Source of the DNA: Cymbidium sinense
Lineage: Eukaryota > Streptophyta > Magnoliopsida > Asparagales > Orchidaceae
Length of the DNA: 64,000 nucleotides
Reading direction: 5' to 3'
NCBI GenBank assembly: GCA_021442155.1
Contig: CM038214.1
Location: forward strand, 135,632,040 to 135,696,039
Each line of letters opens with the position of its first letter. Positions within the stretch are counted from its first letter, which is position 1. This document shows, in pieces, positions 34,501 to 45,900 of the stretch. The notes beneath the pieces are model-generated. The model worked only from the letters and a program-made list of their open reading frames with translations, did no database searches and was not told the origin of the DNA. The translations under genes were made by a program, and so were the position numbers.

Positions 34501-35104
34501 GTAGCGTCATTGTAAAGTTGGACTATTGAGTCCATGACATAAAATATTATTATTTATTTGATATAATTTTATTAATGATGTACTTTTATTACTAAATAAA
34601 AGAGATATATATGTAATATTTAAAATTATTTTATTTATATATATAATATTGATAATTTCAAAATTACTAACATAATATAAACAATTTTAAATAGCATTAA
34701 AAATATCACTCTTTTATTAAATTCTAAATAATGACCAAGTTTGGGGCACCTTTTCTCCTGCACATGACACTAATGCCTTTATTTAGGAAGATTTTATTGC
34801 TACTTAATTTTTTCATTTTTTTTTAATTATTTAGGATTTTTCACATTAATGATCTCTATAATGCCCTTCTCACGAGTTACTATCAAGACTTCCTCACTTC
34901 TATTTTGTCATTGAGGGTTTTAGAATTTTGAGTCAATGAAGGTGAATAAAAATTAATAGAGTGAAATTTTCACAAATGTCAAATTTTGATTGTTAAAAAT
35001 GCAAATGAGATAATTTTAAATGTTATGTATATAAATTATGCCAAATAAACTTACCTCTCATACAAAAATAAGAATTCATATGTTCATCCTTATGCTCCTA
35101 AAAA
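34501..35104 (-). repeat. Right inverted-repeat arm of the Pack-type element
   Basis: Reverse-complement partner of 32370-32960 (landmarks given there). Between the pseudogene end (34158) and this arm lie 340 AT-rich bases that look like the gene's 3' flank. Confidence 0.75.
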
Positions 35105-36824
35105 ATTATATATGTCATTTAAAAATATAGGTAGCAATCTTGATGCATCTTAAATCAAAGTTTGAGTAAGTAATTGACATCTTGAAAAATACTCAAAAGT
35201 TAGTCTTAGAGCTAAATATTGCCTTAATTTGGTTCAACATATTTCCATCGAACTATGAAAAAAATAATTTTATTGTATTAAAATTTATAAACATACTATA
35301 ATTTTACTCATCTCAGACATTTTAACATCTAAAGCATTCTAATTTCTCTAGGGGAAGTATAGCCCTTACTAGCATAAGTTGCATCCACTATTTTTTAATT
35401 GAACCATTTCTTCTCTAATGTTGAGATTCATCTTAAGTAACCTTAATCATCTTTGTGGCCTTGCAATATCACCTTACTACTTTAATTAACATCAACCCCA
35501 ATCTAGATATGCTATGATATTATCGAATAGCTCGATAAAGCGTCTATGTATTTGGTAAACATGACAACAATGCCCCCTTCATTAATTTATAAATAGGTCT
35601 TAGCTTTTGCATATTTTGGGAGAGTTTTTAGCTATTAAGTTAAACACCAATCATCACCAAATAAAATCGATCTTACAAACACAAAAGAGCACAAGATTTA
35701 CATGAAAAACTTGTAAATAAAAAAAAATAATCACGAGAGAGCTATAGATAAACTTCACTAATAAAAGAAGGTAAACGACGATAACACCAAATGTAAAACC
35801 TCTTGCAAAGCTCTCGATACAAGCTTTCTCAAACCCCTTAGTTTTTTGCTTCTCTCTCAATCTCCATATTTCTTTACTTGCTTTTCTCTTACATTGAAAA
35901 CCCATGACATATAATGAGCTGAATTTGGAAGGAAATTTATTAGATAGGAAATTTATATTTAGTGAAAAAATATATTTAGTAAGAAATAAATTTGACAATA
36001 AATTTCATGACATTAATTAATATTAGCAAAGAGAAATATATAATTTGAAGAAAACTTCATATTTGTCAACTAAAATTAATGCTACATCTTCATAAAAAAA
36101 GTTAAATTTAAAGAAAATTCTTTGTTGTTAAATTGTTTCTATACATTAAAGTGGCCCTACGACCTAAATGGTTGTTGTTATCAAAAAATAATTTAAATAT
36201 TCATTCAATTGATTATCACCTCTACAAATTTCACCATGATAGTAATTAAATATAATATATGTATATATAACTCACAATTAATCAGGAAGATATAAAAGGC
36301 ATTAACATAATGAGCCATTTTGGAAGCCCAGTCTGCATTATCTCTAGATTTTAACATATTAAAATCACAGAGCAGATTATAAAGTGCTTAAACTTCATTT
36401 GAAGAGAAATAGGAATGAAATGTTTCCAACCAATATTTTTCTGAGAATTATTATTGCAATTTCCATCTCATGATTGATGAATGATGAAATTTGAGCTTTT
36501 AAAGAGGAGTCTTTAAACAATTTTTGGTTCTGAAATTTTGAATTTTTATTAGAAACAAGGAATTGATATAACTTATTAGATAGAGCTGAGTTGAGTTAAA
36601 CTACAATTAAAAAATCAAATTTGAAAATAAACTATAGTTATGCTTTTAAATAATAAGTATGAATTAACTCATAATAAATCCCCGTTGAATAGATTCAGCA
36701 AGATTAAAAAGAAATTTCATACTTTTTATAGCAAAATACATTAGATTTTGATTGACAGAACTGAACTCTTTGACCTCCACAGAAATCACCTTCTTATAAA
36801 TCAGATAGCTCAAGGCAGAAGCGA

Positions 36825-36863
<39 letters not shown>

Positions 36864-37189
36864 GGTTTTATCAGAGAAAATATCAGAAACACATCATGCC
36901 CTTCTTAATCACCTCCCATATTTTTTACAAAAACTTTAAAGTCTTCTTGTCTGGGAGATCTATTTTTAGTTAACTCAAACATAAGAATTTTAATTTCACT
37001 GACGTTGAAATGATTGTGAAGAGACGTTTAGGAAAGAAGAATCATCATTTCTGTGTAAGGATCTAATATCGATATGAAATGAACAATTATTACTCCTATC
37101 GAACAAACCTTTAAAAGATTCTGGAAGATATTATAAAAACATTTTAGTATTATATAAACCATAGAATTTCTAACATTAATAGTCTGGGT
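35105..37189. other. AT-rich region without recognisable genes
   Basis: Both strands carry only short, low-complexity frames here. The one frame above 100 codons (35654-35998, minus strand) is Phe/Leu/Ser-rich, as expected from AT-rich DNA, and has no recognisable motif. Apart from the microsatellite at 36831, no repeat or transposon end was found. It is probably old host DNA or very decayed repeats. Confidence 0.6.
36831..36862. repeat. (CT)16 microsatellite
   Basis: Sixteen uninterrupted CT units between ATGAC and AGGTTTT. Length variation between individuals is likely. Confidence 0.97.
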
Positions 37190-37396
37190 GTGCTGAAAGG
37201 TCCGACGAGCTGGATGTGAAGAAGGTCTTGAGAGCTGGATGAGGTCTAGGGTTTTCCTTCACCGACGCCTCCCTAGATCTTCCAACTATTGTACTCTCTT
37301 CTTTAATCGTGGTGCATTCCCCCTGCTTATTTGCCTGAGCGGTTTTTCCTCTCTCTTGGCAGGGCCGTAAGGCCTTTTCCCTTGCTCACTTTCATC

Positions 37397-38540
37397 ATGG
37401 ACCCTTTGAGCTCTTCCATTCTGGGGAGACCTCCCTCTTCTTCCCCCCTTATCTATCCTAACTGGAAAAATCTCCTCACCTCCCAAACCCCTTTCTCCAA
37501 TCCCTTCAATCTAAGTTTCATTCCCTCGATCGAGGCTGTTGTGGCATTTTCTGAGGAAGAAATTATTGATGGATCCAAACAGTGGTGCAACGCACTGGTT
37601 GGCTACACACTTGGCAAAACCATATTATGACAACCTTTTGCAAGCGATAAAGAGAATTTGGTTGCTTCGTGGTAATGTAGACCTCATCTCTCTTGCGGAT
37701 GGTTTCTTTCTATTCAAGTTTAACTGTATAGAGGGTTTTGATATGGTTTTGAATGGAGGATCTTGGTTCATATTGGGAAAACCTTTCTTTTTCAAAAAGT
37801 GGACACTTGATTTTACTCTGGTGCGAGAAGATTTCAATGACATCCCTATCTGGGTGAAATTCCCTAACCTGCCTTTATGTTGTTGGTCGAGAACGATATT
37901 TCTAAAATTGCGAACAAGATTGGTGCTCCTACAACCCTCTTGCTAAAGAGGGCTAGACTTACTTTTGCTCGTGTAAGTATCCAGATCAACACTACTTCGG
38001 TGTTACCTAAATCTCTCACGCTTTTCCTTAATGGTAGAGAAGTGATCCAACAAGTTTTATATGAGTGGAAGTCATAACCTTGTGGTAACTGTGACACTTT
38101 TGCTCATTCCCCATCTAATTGTCCGAAATCACCCAATTTCAAACCTCCTTCTGCTGTTCCTTTGCTTCGTTAGGTCTAGACCCCCTGCAGGGAAAGCCTT
38201 TTTTATTCCTCCCTTCAAAGACTCTAATACCAACATTATGGATTCTTCTTTTCCGTCCCCTTCCACCACTCCTGCACCAGATCTAAACTTGCCTATCCAT
38301 AACCCATCCAATAGTATTAATTCTGCTGCTGGTGACTCTGATTTTAGTGTGGAGGAAGAGGAAAGTAATCCTAACCCCTCCACTTTTTTCCTTCCCTCTT
38401 CTTTCCCTCGAACGGTCCAAAATTTGTTTGCAACCCTCTCCAAAACAAACCTTGCTAATCTTAATGAGCAATCTACAGACTCATTGCTTTTGAAAGCTTC
38501 CACTTCTAAAACAACCTCTGTTATTAACTCCACTAAAGGC
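37397..38540 (+). pseudogene. LINE ORF1 (DUF4283-type nucleic-acid-binding protein), broken
   Basis: ORF1 proteins bind LINE RNA. The start MDPLSSSILGRPPSSSP (37397) is followed by NWKNLLTSQTPFSN. After a 1-nt frameshift near 37620 comes the DUF4283-like core: KRIWLLRGNVDLISLADGFF, GFDMVLNGGSWFILGKPFF and VREDFNDIPIWVKFPNLPL (37650-37870). After a second shift come KIGAPTTLLLKRARLTFARV (37918-37977) and a zinc knuckle CGNCDTFAHSPSNC (about 38080-38122). The remainder (38200-38540) is a Ser/Pro/Asn-rich tail. Frameshifts and a stop before the knuckle make it non-functional. Confidence 0.75.
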
Positions 38541-38596
38541 TAGAAAGGCAGACCCAAAGGAGGAATCTACTCCTCTCAAAAATAATTTTGTCCCTC

Positions 38597-38983
38597 ATGA
38601 ACATTGCCTCATGGAATGTAAGGGACTTCAATAGTGACATTCGAGTCACAGACTGTAGAAATTTTGTTAAAAATGACAATATTAATATTATGTGTATTCT
38701 TGAAACCAAATTATCTACCAACTCCATATCTAATCCCGCTGATTCAAAGCACTTTAACCTATTCAAGCATGAAGGCAGTGCTGATAATTTCTCGGATGCC
38801 CCTAATAGATGTATCTGGATCAAATGCAATATAGATGTGACTTCTTTTATAGCTCTCCAATCCCACCCTCAATTCATACATGGCAGATTATTATTGGAAA
38901 ATTCTTCTAGTGTGCTTATTACCTTTATCTATGCAAATGATAGTAACCATGCTAGAAAAGCCCTTTGGAGCTCTCTTATATGA
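38597..38983 (+). pseudogene. LINE ORF2 fragment: apurinic-type endonuclease domain
   Basis: The ORF opens MNIASWNVRDFNSD (38597), matching the WN(V/C)RG motif with its metal-binding Asn, and has ILETKL (38698-38715) with the conserved catalytic Glu. HGRLLLENSSSVLITFIYAN (38880-38940) is a typical later strand of the fold. It stops at ALWSSLI (38983), about half-way through the endonuclease, so RT and the rest are absent. In plant L1 elements this nuclease nicks the target to prime reverse transcription. Confidence 0.8.
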
Positions 38984-38985
38984 TT

Positions 38986-39339
38986 GAAAAATGTTGTTAA
39001 TTTAAACTAAATGTTGCAATTAGTAAACTAAATTTTAAACTATATGAGGAGTAAAAATTATTTTACTTAAAAACAGACTCATTTATTGAGTTTCCTCATG
39101 CATGTTTTCAATAATGCTTATATATACAAATATACAAACATATATATTTTATATTGAGATTAGTTTATGTCTGTTTATTAGATTCTTATTGACATTCTTT
39201 TCTGAAGTATATGTGCTATTATAGATCTATTCCTTTTTATTTTGTTAAGAAGGAATGTACCATAATTATTATAGATATTTTGTTTTATTATATAGTTTAG
39301 TGATATCAATAAAATTGATATTAATATGTTGACCTCAAT
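38986..39339. other. AT-rich spacer after the LINE fragment
   Basis: Non-coding AT-rich DNA without repeats I can pair. It joins the LINE break to the CpG-rich tandem repeat. Confidence 0.5.
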
Positions 39340-39845
39340 GTCTACTACATGAGTTGAGTCAAGCTCACAAGTCGAATTTGATGGACTTCAGATACAATAG
39401 TGCGCAAATCGGAGCTCAAAAGTGCCAGACATCACCAAAATTGGTCAAAATGACCTTCGATCGACGAACGGATTTCACCATCACGTTCAGATTGTCAAAA
39501 TTGATCAGAATAATATATATTGCATAATTCGACGGTCGAACGATCAAGAAGAAAATCCGTCGACACGCCTATGTGCATATCGGAGTCGGGAGGTTACGAC
39601 GATGCCCAAACGACCTCCCTTCGCGAAATTGATTGTGTCGTTAGAGTTGAAACATTGAAACCTATCAAATGAGACTATCCATACTTAATTCGGACGAGTC
39701 TGCGCGAATGTCGAGTGGTCGGAAGCGACGACGCACAATTTTGAACTAAAATTGACCCGATTCGACGTTGACGTGAATAAACGGCCTCCGATCGCGAAAC
39801 GGACCACGCCGTTGCATCTGGAACATCAGAATAACCTAAAATCAA
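39340..39845. repeat. CpG-rich degenerate tandem repeat (about 165 bp, three units)
   Basis: The phrase GACCTTCGATCGACGAACGG (39452) recurs as GACCTCCCTTCGCGAAATTG (39612) and GGCCTCCGATCGCGAAACGG (39783), each followed about 20 bases on by a CGTT(C/A/G)-(T)-GA string and preceded by AAAA/CAAA. The unit length is 160-171 bp. The CpG density is far above the flanking AT-rich DNA. A short frame crosses it but has no family likeness. Confidence 0.6.
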
Positions 39846-39912
39846 CAAAATTAAAATTAGAGTTGATTTTATTCAAATGAATAAATGCTTTTATAAATAC
39901 TTCTATAAGACT

Positions 39913-42900
39913 GTTGACCTCACTTTTGGAGTGAGCTCTCAACTTTCTCATAATAGGTCTAGGACTCTTATAGACACTAAGAGTTTCTTAGTCTTAAGAC
40001 ACTTCTAGTGAGTAGGTCAACACTTAACCTAATCCTAAAGACTTAGAAGAGTTAACCATATGAATAAATTGTGCCTTAGGGATTTAGGAGGCCTTGCCTA
40101 CCCTAAACCCAATCCTTACTTCCTTCTTTCAAACAAAATCTCAAATTCAAATTCCAAAAATCAAATCTAACTATCCAATGATTGAAATCCATTACTAAAT
40201 TCAAACTTTGAATCCCTTCTTAAGCCTTTTGATTTTATCTTATGGACTTAACCTTAACCAAATCCAAATCAACCCCAATCCAATCCATTTTATAAATTAT
40301 CAAATTCAATCTAAAATCAAATTCCAAATCATAAATCAATTCCAAACTCCGAATGATTGAAACCCATGATTAAGTCCAAATTCCAAAATCTTTCCCTAAG
40401 CCATGAACCACCTTCATATGCTTAGCCAAAGCTCCTTCAAACTAACTCAAGCTTGGTTGATTTCTTTATAAATCAGTCATCCTTCATTTATATTCACAAA
40501 TATAAATGAAATCTAAATTCAAACCATTCAAGTCAAATCAAACCAAATCATGACCCTTCTTAAGCCATATGTACCCACCTCCATAAGCCCAATCAAATTC
40601 TGGTCCAAATCAACCCAAACATGATTGATTCCTTTATAAATCAATCATTCCTTCATTTATACTCATAAATATAAATGAAACCCACCCTCCAATGACCAAA
40701 AATAAATCAAACCAAATCAAAACCTAAGTTAGCCCTTTTGACCTACATCCCTAAGCTTAATCAAATTTGCTTCCAAATCACTCCAAACTCAAGTGATTTT
40801 CTCATAACCCATTTATATTTTCATTTATATTCACAAATATAAATGAAATATAAATTCAAATGACCAAAACGAAACTCAAATCAAACCAAATTCTCAATTT
40901 TAGCCCTTTTTGCTAAACTTTTGAACTTGACTAAATGACATCTAAATCAACTCAAAACTCATGGATTTCCTCATGATTCAATCATTCCTTCAATTATTGA
41001 TCCAATAATAAACATATACCATGATTATCAAACAAAATCCAAGTCAACCCAAATCAAGCCCAAATTGACCCTTTTGACTTGAAATTACCATATGAACCAA
41101 AACTTATTTGGCTCCAAACCAATTGCAATTGGATTTATATTTCAATCCTAAGCTCATATGTGGGTTCAACTAAATTTGAATTAAACATTGATCAAGCCAA
41201 TTGACTCATTTAAGCTCACTTGACCTAAAGTGACCTAAAAGACCTTTTTGAGCCAAGTTCCAATCCAACCCAAATTGGATTGAACTAAACTTATCTAAAC
41301 CTTAATCTTGATCAACAATCATCATGGGGTGATCAACCACCTTGAGTTAGGTCAAACCAAGTCAAACCTAGCCTTTGACCAAGTTAACATTTAGCCCAAA
41401 TAAAACCCAAACTAGCCAAAATCCATCATATGCCAATTTGATTGAAACCATTGACCCAAACCCATTCATAATCAATGATTAAACATGACCAAGCCATTAA
41501 TTGAGCCAAACCAAGCCTAATTGGCCACTTGAACTAAGTTAACCCAAATTGGCCTAAAAAACCAAAATGGGTCAAATCATGATTTAACCTAAATTGATTG
41601 TAACCAATTGCTCAAGTTCATTCCAAATCACTTATTGAACTTGACCAAAGCCATGATTGAGCCCAAGTTGACCCAACCTAGCCCAAATTGATAAAAATTC
41701 AAATTAATTTCAAATTAAACCAAACTAAAGCCTATAATCATTTTCAATTAACCAATTGAACTTGACTCAACACCTAACCCAATCTAATTTGATTAAATTG
41801 ATCAAATTGGTCAACTTGACCAATTTAACCCTTTTGAATCCAAATGAGTCAAATCCAAACCTAGACCAAACCAATCCAATTAATTGAACCAAATATCCCA
41901 AATCATCATATGAACCTAACCAAGCCTTGGTTTGACCCAATTTGACCAATTAGTCAACCCAACCCAACCTAGCCTAAATGAAACCCATTTGACCAATCCA
42001 AGCCAAACCACTGAAATCCAACTTAAGAGATCTAGTGGGCTAACCTAACTCAGCTTAAACTCACCCTAGGTCAGTCTAAGACCTCCCCAAAAGCTAATTG
42101 GGCCCCACCAAGGGGATTAGCCATCAAACCATAGGATTTAAACCTTAAAACTATTGGATCCAAGCCAAAGTCAACTTTTCCATCCCCATGGCAGCTCATT
42201 AGCACTCCATGGAACCTTCTCGTGACCCACCTAGCTAACATAACCCACCTAGGTCAGCCAAAGACCTTTGGGAGGTGAGTTGACTCACCTCCAACCCAAA
42301 CCGAGCACCCATTTGATCCAAACATTTGCATTCTTGCACAATGGGTGCATGATAACCTCCCATCATTTCTTCGATCCTTAGTGTGCCACCCTGACTTGAT
42401 GGAGACAAGTCCGACGGCCAGACGGTGGTGAGATAGTGCAAATCATGTGCCCACTACCGTCCATCCATGATGGGAAATTAGGGGGGGGGGGTATACCCCC
42501 TCAATTCGAGCATGATTTTGCACACACTTGCATCGTGAGCCTTGAGAAGCCATTTTCAAAATCCCACAGTGATTCCAAGTCTTCTTGAGAGCTCCAAAAT
42601 CTGGATTTCCCATTCCCATGCAAAGCCAAAATAGAGGAGGGCAATCTTGATTCCTACTCTCTCGCAATTAAAGCCAAATTCTTCTTAGCCGCATCATCAC
42701 CATACCTTATCGAAGCCAATTGAACCAAATCCCAAGCTTCCAAGCCATGAGAGGAGTGAGTTTGATCAGAGCTGAGCCCTTTGCATACGTGGATTGGTCA
42801 ATCGAGCCTTCCACACCAAATCAAGCTCAAAGCTCTTCAACAGGGCCTCGCCTAAACTAGGCGAAGCTACCTCCGGTGTTGCATTGCCTAACATTAGCTC

Positions 42901-45900
42901 TAGTGAGGTAATTTCTCAAACCGAGCCTTGTATAGAAAAGGGGTTGGTCCTTTGTGAAGTAAATTTGAATTTCATGGAAAATTGATCTTTGGATTTGTGC
43001 GTCTCCCTTCCCCAAAGGTGTGAGAAGAATTTGGAGACATTCCGAGCTCAGGTGAGCTCAAATCAAATGAGAGAAGAGAGGTATTCGTCTTTCATCATTC
43101 GTGAACGATAGATCATGAGCTATCCATCCCGCATGATTGGGATGAACGGCTCTGATCAAATCCTGTGGTAGAGCCTGCGATTCCTGTCCTAAACTATGGA
43201 TCGAATCATGACCGTACGATATTAGATTGGATGGTCCACAGAGAAAGCGCGTCCGTCGCCGGCTAAGTTAATGCACGTATGTGACTACTTAAATAGCCAA
43301 TCCCATCGCGCCACGTGAAAAGTGTGCCACGTCAGCCACCACATGGCCCAACGGGATTAAGGCTTTAATTAGGGCTAATTAATTAGATTTTAATCTTGAA
43401 ACTTTCTAAAATCGTAACTAATTATAGAAAAATACAAAAAAATACAAACTTAAGCTCATTTTGAAAATATTTCAGAGTAGAATCTATAAAATTATAATTA
43501 ATTGATTTTAAATAGTGATTTTGGCTTAAATAGGGTTTTATCAAAAATTTAATTTACTTAATTACACCTTAATTAAGCACTCAATTAATCTCAATTTTTT
43601 TGTGGATGCTTAGAGGGATAACCTATGCCTCCCCTATTTTTTGGGATTTTATTGGTTGCTTAATTATGAAAATCACTTGATTAAGCCCTAATCACTCTCT
43701 TAATCTAATTAATCATAATTAATGAATGAACAATAACTTGATTAATCATTTAAACATAATCATATCTTTTGAACAACAAGATAACTTATGGAATGTGATT
43801 GGGAATACTTTTCCTAATTCATTTCCTAAGTCTTCTTTTTCTTTAAAAATCAAATTAATTAATGGTTAATGGAATGATTAATTGATTAATTAAGTGATTA
43901 ATCTTCAAAATAAGGAAAATAGAATCTAATTGAATGTTAAAAATGATTTAGGGATTAGGATTAGGGTCTTGCCTTTGATCCTTTCCCCTAAGTAATTTCA
44001 TCATTCAAATTAAAACATAGCCAAAGTATTTAATCAATTAAATAAAGGCTTAATGAAATTAAAATTAAAAATCAATTCATCCACACCTAAGCAACCCTTA
44101 ATTAATCTTAGGTAGCTCCTTGGGTGTTCAATAACCCAAGGTGAGTGATAATGAGATTATGGTTGGCTCACTTGTGTGAGAAAATCATAAAAGTAATTAA
44201 GTGAGATCCCTTAAGCTTAATTAACTATTAATCATAAGCCAATTGTATTAGGCCCCTTTCATTTCTTAGGAGCATTGAAAATTTATTTTTCATAGGGTTG
44301 CATATCATATTAGCTTATCATTAATTAGTTACTTAACTTAAGGTGATATAGGTAAGGGTTAATTAATTCACTTAATTTATACCTTAACCAAATTAAAATA
44401 TAAAATCAGCTTAAATATTTTTCATTAAACCAAATTAATTCACACATGGGGAATTGAGCTAGGATTAGCAAACATCTCTCATATTTCTTAAATGAAATCA
44501 AACTCAAAGTTAAAAATGTCTTTAAAGAATTGTGGTTTATTTTAAATAGCCTTATTTAATATGATTGTCCTTATGAATTAATTGGAGTGAATGAAATCAT
44601 ACGCTTACATTCCTTTATTTCTTTCCAATCATGCTAAATATTGCTTTCTATATGAAATCATGCATTCATTTCTTTTAAAATTAAATAAATAAAATATTTT
44701 CTTTTATGTCAGATTGCATGTGTTGACTTAAATTAAAAATATGAGTGGCTATTATTTCTATTAAATAAAAAAACTATTTTCAAAAACCTATAAATCAATT
44801 ATTATAAATAAAGTGATGTTAATTATAAATATCTATAAGCTTGCATGTGATAACAATATAAGATATACAATATGAAGTTCTCCTTCCTTATCCTACATGG
44901 ATTCACATAGGATTTGCAAGTGTATTGTTCATTTGAAAAGAACACAACATTTGCCTAAAATCTATTCCTATGCATCTTCATGTTAAGACTTAGAAAGAAT
45001 TTCATATCACATATGTAAATCACATAATCAAATCAAACATAATTTCTTGAATGATTCCCTATTCATGTGATTCTTTTTATACATTCATATGTATTTTAGA
45101 AAAGTGGTATATTAGTCTGAACATCCTAGGGCTGTGAAGCTTTAAGTAGCCCTAAGTAGGTCTTGTACCTTAAGCCCATTGTCTAAAAAATAATGGCATC
45201 ATATTCACTTAAAACTCTTATATATATGCATGTATGATGTGGCCAACGAATAAAGAATCATAAATCAAATAAATCAAGTACAACCTTTTGCATGGATTTT
45301 CCTATCATTATAGTTATTCATACATTTACATGTATCTAAGAAAAGTGATATATTAGTCTAGACATCCCGGAGCTGTGAGGCTTTAAGTAGCCCTAAGTAG
45401 GTCATGTACCTTATGCCCTTAGTGTAAAAAATAATGGCACCATACTCACTTAAAACTTTTATACATGTGAATGTGTATTTAGCTAATGGATGAAAAATCC
45501 CTCTTTTCTATATAATAAAGACATGCATTCATAATTTAATAAAAAAATGAAATATTTAAATTCTAAATACACTTCTTTGCATTCATCATCAAAGTGTTCT
45601 AAGATTTACATCGCATGTGTAGGTATGCTTATGATTATTCATATGCATGATATACATGATGGAAAGAAATGAATGAATGTGTGTTATGTGATAGTAATCC
45701 ATTCTAAAGATACCTTTCTTATTGAATAGGGTTGTTTAGAGCGAACCTAAACTTAGGGTTAATTAAAATACATAATAAGCCATTCATTAAAGAAAACTAT
45801 GTTAATTAACTTACCTTAACAAATGACTTAAGGTAGGGATAAAAGAGAGATTCCATCTCTTTCTTCTCTTTATAACACTTAGTTGCTAAGTGTAGGCTAT

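Larger units (their letters stand above)
32370..35104 (+). mobile_element. Pack-type element: long inverted repeats enclosing a CASP-like pseudogene
   Basis: Sequence 32370-32960 is the diverged reverse complement of 34501-35104. Together the two arms of about 0.6 kb enclose 1.54 kb that holds the CASP-like pseudogene. Long inverted arms around a host gene fragment are typical of Pack-MULEs and similar gene-capturing DNA transposons. No transposase is present, so it would be non-autonomous. The class is uncertain because the outer ends and target duplication could not be fixed: the left arm abuts the end of element A (32338), so A may have inserted into or beside it. Confidence 0.6.
37190..38985 (+). 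mobile_element. L1-type LINE fragment: leader, ORF1 and start of ORF2
   Basis: A probable 5' UTR (GC-rich, about 37190-37396) precedes ORF1 with a DUF4283-type domain and a CCHC knuckle, then the endonuclease start of ORF2. Similarity stops at 38983 before any RT domain, and no poly(A) tail or downstream LINE part follows. LINEs usually lose their 5' end, so a copy keeping the 5' end and losing the 3' end must have been cut by deletion or rearrangement. Target duplications cannot be identified. Confidence 0.72.

Noticed and set aside
35654..35998. 114-codon frame on the minus strand
   Set aside because: Phe/Leu/Ser composition follows from AT-rich DNA; no motif, no start or promoter context.
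39422..39658. 78-codon frame across the CpG-rich repeat
   Set aside because: The frame is not kept between the three tandem units and matches no known protein; it is a by-product of CG-rich repeat sequence.
42481..42491. G-run followed by GTATACCCCC, a possible G-rich structure or palindrome
   Set aside because: A single homopolymer expansion with one short pairing partner; homopolymer length is also a common sequencing error.
42443..42667. Overlapping frames near 42235-42985 in the B LTR
   Set aside because: Inside the LTR, not kept in A or C, and interrupted by a G-run; treated as chance.
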